From Oasisia sp. SBJ-2009 (lineage: Eukaryota; Annelida; Polychaeta; Sabellida; Siboglinidae), in NCBI GenBank assembly GCA_964017155.1, contig OZ024856.1, positions 41,463,535 to 41,527,534 on the forward strand: a DNA stretch of 64,000 nucleotides, in the 5' to 3' direction. Position numbers and translations under genes: made by a program. Positions 58,046-64,000 of this stretch are shown piece by piece; position 1 is the stretch's first letter, and each line of letters starts with the position of its first letter. The notes beneath the pieces are model-generated. The model was not told the origin of the DNA. It worked only from the letters and a program-made list of their open reading frames with translations, and did not search any database.

Positions 58046-59114
58046 TATTATCTCAAGACTCAGTTTACTCAGCTATATAAAAATTAAGTATATATAGTGA
58101 CGCGTTTATTTCTTTGTTGGTGCATCTTTTCATGTATATTATGTGTGTTTGTAAAGCGCACGGTAGCTATTTTCAATGGATCATGCGTTTTAAGTATTAT
58201 TATAGACATCTGCAGGTATTCACTGCTTCCCCAGTAGCACTTCGGCCTCATCTGTCTTGTAGACATCTGCAGGTATTCGTTACTTCTCCAATAGCATTTT
58301 GACCAAATAAACGAAGTGATGCTGAATCTCCGACTCACCCACCCAATTTCCGTTAATTTTAGTTCTGGTGCCAGTGGAGCTTTTTGTTGTTGCACATCTC
58401 TAAGGGAGATCCACTTGCAGGCTCTGGGTCCCCTAGAGTACCGACCACTTAGGGCCGAAGAGTGCATGCATTCACCGGCCACTGGAAATTATCAATATAT
58501 CCGCAGAAATTCACAAACAAGAGTATAACTCAAATATATTGGACAAACAGACCACAGCTAAAATCATGCGCACAACAACATGCGCAAGGTAAAACGTCTT
58601 CCCGACATGCTTTGCGAGTTGAGGCAAGAAATGCTCTTGTTTACAGACCCGTGCCGTCACAGCTTCGTATTTATTTGCAGAGCTATGACGTCATGAGTCT
58701 GGAAATAATGGTTACAATCGTACTTATTCACAGCGATACATTCTGTAATAGTATCGTAGGGCTTGTGGGACTGAACTCCCCAATATCTGTGGAGGGAGCA
58801 TGGCTTAGTGTTGCACTGGGAAAGAATGGCATTTTGTAATATAACTGTTTTTGTGGGAGGGTTGCAGATATGGTTAGCTCCCAATATCTATAAAAGTCGG
58901 TGCGTATTGTCCTTAAAATCTGTGTATTTGGAGAAGTTGAGAGTGTGTTTTGCAGAAGCACAAAAAGGTAACAATTAAGTGTTCACGTATACACGCACAC
59001 GCACAAACACGCACGCCCGCAGACGCGCGCGCATACACGGTCACACATTTCAATAAGAATACGGTGTTACACCGTTCATGCACAAAGCTATTTATTTACG
59101 ACTCTTCAGAATAC
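58046..59114. other. Intergenic region, no gene recognised
   Basis: A 20 bp sequence, GTAGACATCTGCAGGTATTC, occurs twice about 58 bp apart (near 58201 and 58259). No coding similarity was seen in any frame. Confidence 0.4.
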
Positions 59115-59340
59115 TCGTATGTTACAACCGATAATGTAATAATCGCCCGTTAATGTAATAACTACCCGATAATGTAATAAAATCAACCGATAATGTAATA
59201 ACCACCCGTTAATGTAATAAAATCAACCGATAATGTAATAAACTTGCTACCCGATAAATGTAATAATTTTCGCCCGTTAATGTAATAAACTCCTCTTGCC
59301 TGATAATGTAATAACTTTCGCCCGTTAATGTAATAACGTA
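59115..59340. repeat. Irregular tandem repeat of CCGATAATGTAATAA / CCGTTAATGTAATAA
   Basis: About ten copies of TAATGTAATAA, each preceded by CCGA or CCGT, with spacers of 5-20 bp that vary. The two versions tend to alternate. Confidence 0.9.
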
Positions 59341-59723
59341 CATATTTCACGTAGGACTTAGTCGTTTTCGTGGATTTCCTGTTGATTTCTTGTACTTAGT
59401 CCATTTTTCTGTCGCATATTTCGCAATACTGCCATGTTTACTAATAGGTAGTAGTAATCTTTTTAGATTAAATTCAATATGTTGATTCCAAACCTGAAAT
59501 TAGATTCGTCGCAGCAGGTCAGATTGTTGGATTATACATTTTCGCACCACGTTATACATTCTCGCACCATTTACGAATGACGGTTTCCCTTTCCATGCTA
59601 TAATGTTAGGGTATCTAATGCCGCAGGCTTGGTGTTTGCCTGTCCAATGCTATTTTGAAAGCCAGATTAAGAAATGGTTGATTAAATGTTTTATTATGTA
59701 ATTTGTTGACACTTTCGTGTCTG

Positions 59724-59726
<3 letters not shown>

Positions 59727-59801
<75 letters not shown>
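59727..59801. repeat. (AT)n microsatellite
   Basis: About 37 AT dinucleotides. Confidence 0.95.
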
Positions 59802-59804
<3 letters not shown>

Positions 59805-60451
59805 TACCAAAAGACATCGCCTCTCTGCCTGTGGACCCACATCTATACTAAATTTGCATGTATCGCCTGATATTGTGCATGTGATATAATGGGTCCATGT
59901 GGATGGTTCGTAGAGTTATACATTTTTGTATAAGACTACAATGAACAAGCTAACAGCCCCACAAATAACGATGGAAAGAAGTATGTCAAACATAGCATAC
60001 CGGGATAGAAAGGAAACATATTGGTAACACACCTCTGGTCAGTCTCAATTAGTAATAGTAACCTAAGGAACAATTGAGAGGTAAACCGGCGAAACCATGG
60101 AATACCGAACCAGTCGGCAAAGGATTGCGCAAACAAATGTAAAATGTAACCGAGTATTGCAAAATATATTTGTTTGCATTGTGGATGGACTGCCGAGTTA
60201 TTTAATGTAACTCTGTCTGCCTGTGCCATATCACTCACTTTGATTTCGTCACAGTTATTCTTGGCACAGTTTGGTTAAATTAGGTTTCGCGCTATGTAAA
60301 TGAGGGGATATCTATGTAGGATACTTTGTGCATAGCATAAATGAACCGATCCCGAACAGATTAATGGGATTGAAATTTTCAAACGGTGTTATTGCGGAAG
60401 ACTGCTTTTTGTCCCCAAGCACGGCTGGGTAATTCGGCTATTGTATGTAAA

Positions 60452-60732
<281 letters not shown>

Positions 60733-60785
60733 TTATATAAGTAAATAACATATATAGTATGTCATAATCTTTATATTATGAAGTA

Positions 60786-61270
60786 CTATGTATCTGATAT
60801 ATTATTGACACTATCAATAATACCGTTACCTACGATATTACTGGAGGAGTAAATGATACTGGCTGTTTTAGAAACCAAGTATTTTGTTTTGGCTAAGTTA
60901 ACAGACACAGTGTTAAGTTTTAGTAATTCATTAAGTTCTGTATTTAGCGCATCGTCTACGTTTCGATAGTGTTCATTACGTTGCAAATGAATCAAGAGTA
61001 CCTAACCGTACAGAAAATAATTTGTTCACTGGCCTTGGCAAAGTCAATAATGTATATAATAAACAACAGTGGGCCTAACATCGAGCCTTGAGGTACGCCG
61101 GTTGAACTATCATGTATTTCAGATTTTTCGTTCTCTACTTCAACATACCTCTTTTTGTTAGTTAAATAATTTCTAATTAAACTTAATACTACTCCACTAA
61201 CGCCATACTATGTTTTCTAGTAATATCATATAACCAAAAGTAGCAAAGGCTTTTGAAAAGTCCAGCTAAT
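60786..61270 (-). mobile_element. Decayed LINE reverse transcriptase fragment
   Basis: In shifting minus frames: DFSKAFATFGYMILLEN, then LIRNYLTNKKRYVEVE, STGVPQGSMLGPLLFIIYI and further on a LAKTKYLV strand. The order is right for a Jockey/CR1-type RT, but the FADD/YADD segment is missing, so there is an internal deletion. Confidence 0.75.
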
Positions 61271-61637
61271 ATTTGTGGGAATTCCATGTCTATCCATGTG
61301 TTATTACTATCACATCAATGAATTGAAGGCCAGCGAATTCAGTGCTATTCGGGATGCTAGATTCTACATCCTAGACGCATGGAAACGTACACATAATAGC
61401 GTTTATTATGGTCTAGTTACCACTTTTTTAAGTGATGTATAATATGTATCCAAAAATGCACAGTAACGTATATGCAATTCTAGCCAATATTGTGTTTATG
61501 TACCGCATCATATTTAGATTATAAATTTATTTGGGAATAACCCATCTCTAAATAGTGTTACTAATTGTATAGAGTTTGTGTATGCACAGCATCTAGATAC
61601 TGTGCACACCTATCTTGATATGGTATTTATAAATTCA

Positions 61638-61640
<3 letters not shown>

Positions 61641-61720
<80 letters not shown>
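61641..61720. repeat. (AT)n microsatellite
   Basis: About 40 AT dinucleotides. Confidence 0.95.
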
Positions 61721-61721
<1 letters not shown>

Positions 61722-63576
61722 GTTGTGTCCAACGAGACGTGTGCGTTTCAGTAACATATTGCCTTTAACCTGGTTGTTTATTTCCGAATCAGTTCATTTG
61801 ATATTTTTGTGTCGAAGCAAGCGATAGCATAGAGCGGTGAAAGATTTGATAGACATAATTTTTGAGTTTATATTGCATCGTTCAGGGGATATACATCGTG
61901 TAATATTTGAGAGGGTTTCCCTTTAGCGTCATATTATTCAAATTAGACAACTGTCCTACGGCCAATCAATTTGCTTGCTATGTTCACAATGCGTGCGAAC
62001 TTTATTTGTATTGGTCATATTGCCGTGCCATGTAAATAAGTATTTAAATATCGAAATGTTTTCTATCAAATCTCAGTAGATAAGATCAATGAAATTGCTG
62101 ACTGACGTATGTCAAAGCTTTGATCTAATAAAGCAGGGCAGACAGGGGATAGTTGTCATACTTTTTCGAATTTTCCCTATTTTATTCTTTATAATAAATG
62201 TTACCTTGAGCATTATTGTTATTAAGATTAATTGCAATATATAATTCATGTACGAATATTAATATTGATGTACCCTTATTAAAAATAGTATATTTCTTTA
62301 TTCAAAAAGGTTCTCTTTTGTGGGTCTACCCGACACCCTGTTTGGTTGTCTCACACAATGTGGGTGTGTTTGTCACAACATGTTATAAGCTAAGCTACAT
62401 TTTTATTAAGTAACTAAACGCTATATAAAAAAGTGTCACTTTAAGCGTAATAAATCAATTTTACTCACACGCTACGTCAACAAAATGTTTGTTGGAATCG
62501 TAGATAATTTCAGGACGACATATTTGGACATGAATAGGATAGGTACCCATTGTATGAATCTAACCAAAACGGTTTATAAAATACTGATCATAACGTAAGT
62601 ATTCTATATTACAATTTAGTCATGCACAACTAAAATTATAATAACGTATATATACTTTACTCTACATACACAAAACGAAAGACGTCGCAAGCGCTTCAAT
62701 ATTCAGTTGCGGAAACAAAAATTACAAATGGGGATTCATATTTACTAAACGATCATTGCAGTGTTCTCGCTTTCTAGGAGATGCACTACTTGCTTTGTGA
62801 CAACCAATCCGTGTGATAACCAACCCAGGGTTCACTTATCCAGGTACTTGAAGCTAACGAGTATTCCGACTTAACTGACAAGTTAGAAATAAGTTTGCTA
62901 GCAATACTAAGAAAGTGATATTTCGTTCGTATAAATCGAGAAACAAACTAGAGAAATAACTCATCCTTGCGAAGCTCCGGAATGATTCCGTCCGATAGCA
63001 CGGGTCTTTTCACAGACAGGCGATAAGTCCTACATAGACAATCACATAGAAACTGCCTACTCCATAGAAGATTTACATCAACATTCAATATGAACGACAC
63101 ATTTGCAAGACGCGTTGCGCCATTTTACTCACCTTCGAATGGAAATTGTTCTTCTCTTTGTTTCTTTCGTTTAACTTGCTCTCATTCCTACATCGCTGAC
63201 GTGAAGATACCTTAGGTATGGAGTAGCTCGCCAATACTGGTATTGCCCGCCAACATCTTTATATACTCATGTTTTCCCGCCTCCCAAAACCACGACCACG
63301 TGTTCCCGTTCCCGCGGTCTTTTTTGGTGTCTTTCCATTATCACGTCTGCGTGCCGAAAGCGTTCGCACATTTTTCTGCGTACTCTACGTCCACTCTTTA
63401 TGGTAGACTACTCATATTCGGCATTGTTAAGATAGATCGGACGTTGGGGTAGACTACCATAAAGCGCCGACTTGTGGGTACAAGGGTATTACTCGGACGC
63501 CGTAGTAGGCTACTCATCGCAAAATGGGAATTCTTCTCCTCACTGCTAGTTTCTCTTTTCATATACCAAGACATAA

Positions 63577-63580
<4 letters not shown>
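61721..63580. other. Intergenic region, no gene recognised
   Basis: No coding similarity was found. A donor-like GAAG/GTGAGT on the minus strand near 63133 could mark an untranslated first exon, without further support. A TTTATGGTAGACTA / TAGTCTACCATAAA-like inverted pair (about 63397 and 63451) is present. Confidence 0.35.

Positions 63581-63656
<76 letters not shown>
63581..63656. repeat. (AT)n microsatellite
   Basis: About 37 AT dinucleotides. Confidence 0.95.
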
Positions 63657-63658
<2 letters not shown>

Positions 63659-63769
63659 TAAATAAATACCCGGACCGACAAATACATTCGAGTAATTGAA
63701 ATGACAAAGGTCATAGAAGTGATATCTTGTGCAGTTTGGCCATTTGGCCTATTTCATATATTTTTCATC

Positions 63770-63815
<46 letters not shown>

Positions 63816-63841
63816 TCGATCCAATTATATATGCACATATA

Positions 63842-63868
63842 TTTGGCTTATTTTGTCTACTTTTCATC

Positions 63869-63956
<88 letters not shown>

Positions 63957-63991
63957 GATGAAAAATAGACGAAATAGTCCAATTATGTGTG
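63842..63991. mobile_element. Foldback unit whose loop is an (AT)n tract
   Basis: GGCTTATTTTGTCTACTTTTC plus ATCTAT (from 63844) pairs with ATAGATGAAAAATAGACGAAA (to about 63990) across about 40 AT units. A direct partial copy of the left arm, also running into (AT)n, is at about 63746-63811. Confidence 0.6.
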
Positions 63992-64000
63992 TGCATATAT

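Noticed and set aside
63133..63230. Untranslated first exon on the minus strand ending at a GTGAGT donor
   Set aside because: Only a donor-like sequence supports it; ACTR10 has its own coding first exon at 57122 and no transcript evidence is available.

Overview
The window is nuclear DNA of an animal. The genes are split into many short exons with GT/AG introns, and the introns are full of microsatellites, MITE-like elements and several non-LTR retrotransposon clades. The mix of transposons (an RTE with a long ORF, a 2A-bearing CR1/L2-like LINE, an Academ-like DNA transposon, tRNA-headed SINEs) suggests a marine invertebrate, probably a lophotrochozoan such as a mollusc. That placement is inference; no gene here proves the species.

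Layout. (1) 0.3-7.9 kb, minus: the 5' eight coding exons of PRPF39, a U1 snRNP-associated splicing factor; the rest lies off the left edge. (2) 8.2-12.4 kb, plus: a complete four-exon TMEM179-family membrane protein, head to head with PRPF39 across about 330 bp. (3) 14.4-22.7 kb, minus, and 24.3-35.2 kb, plus: two complete mitochondrial carriers of the SLC25A45/47/48 type, an inverted head-to-head duplicate pair. They share all intron positions and phases except one intron present only in the minus copy. (4) 38.8-40.7 kb, plus: a GC-rich orphan gene with a predicted N-myristoylated start and probably a second exon. (5) 42.5-57.1 kb, minus: a complete 13-exon ACTR10 (Arp11, dynactin pointed-end complex). 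(6) 57.1-64 kb: no host gene recognised; repeats, (AT)n tracts and a LINE fragment.

Mobile DNA. An RTE-like LINE with an uninterrupted 1043-residue EN-RT frame lies in the minus carrier gene. A 5.3 kb Academ-like DNA transposon with TIRs of about 570 bp and an XPG-like/Cys8 protein lies in an intron of the plus carrier gene, and its ORF is split by a second LINE. A CR1/L2-like LINE in ACTR10 intron 1 codes for a hydrophobic leader, a 2A ribosome-skipping motif, a PHD finger, EN and RT. Smaller inverted-repeat elements sit in almost every large intron.

The most notable observations are: a 38 bp minisatellite in ACTR10 that has amplified the 3' splice site of the following exon about 20 times; the leader plus 2A arrangement in the LINE; the Academ-like element with modular TIRs; and the carrier pair with one discordant intron. 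Coordinates and exon phases were worked out by hand from the sequence; all listed gene models keep frame across every junction.
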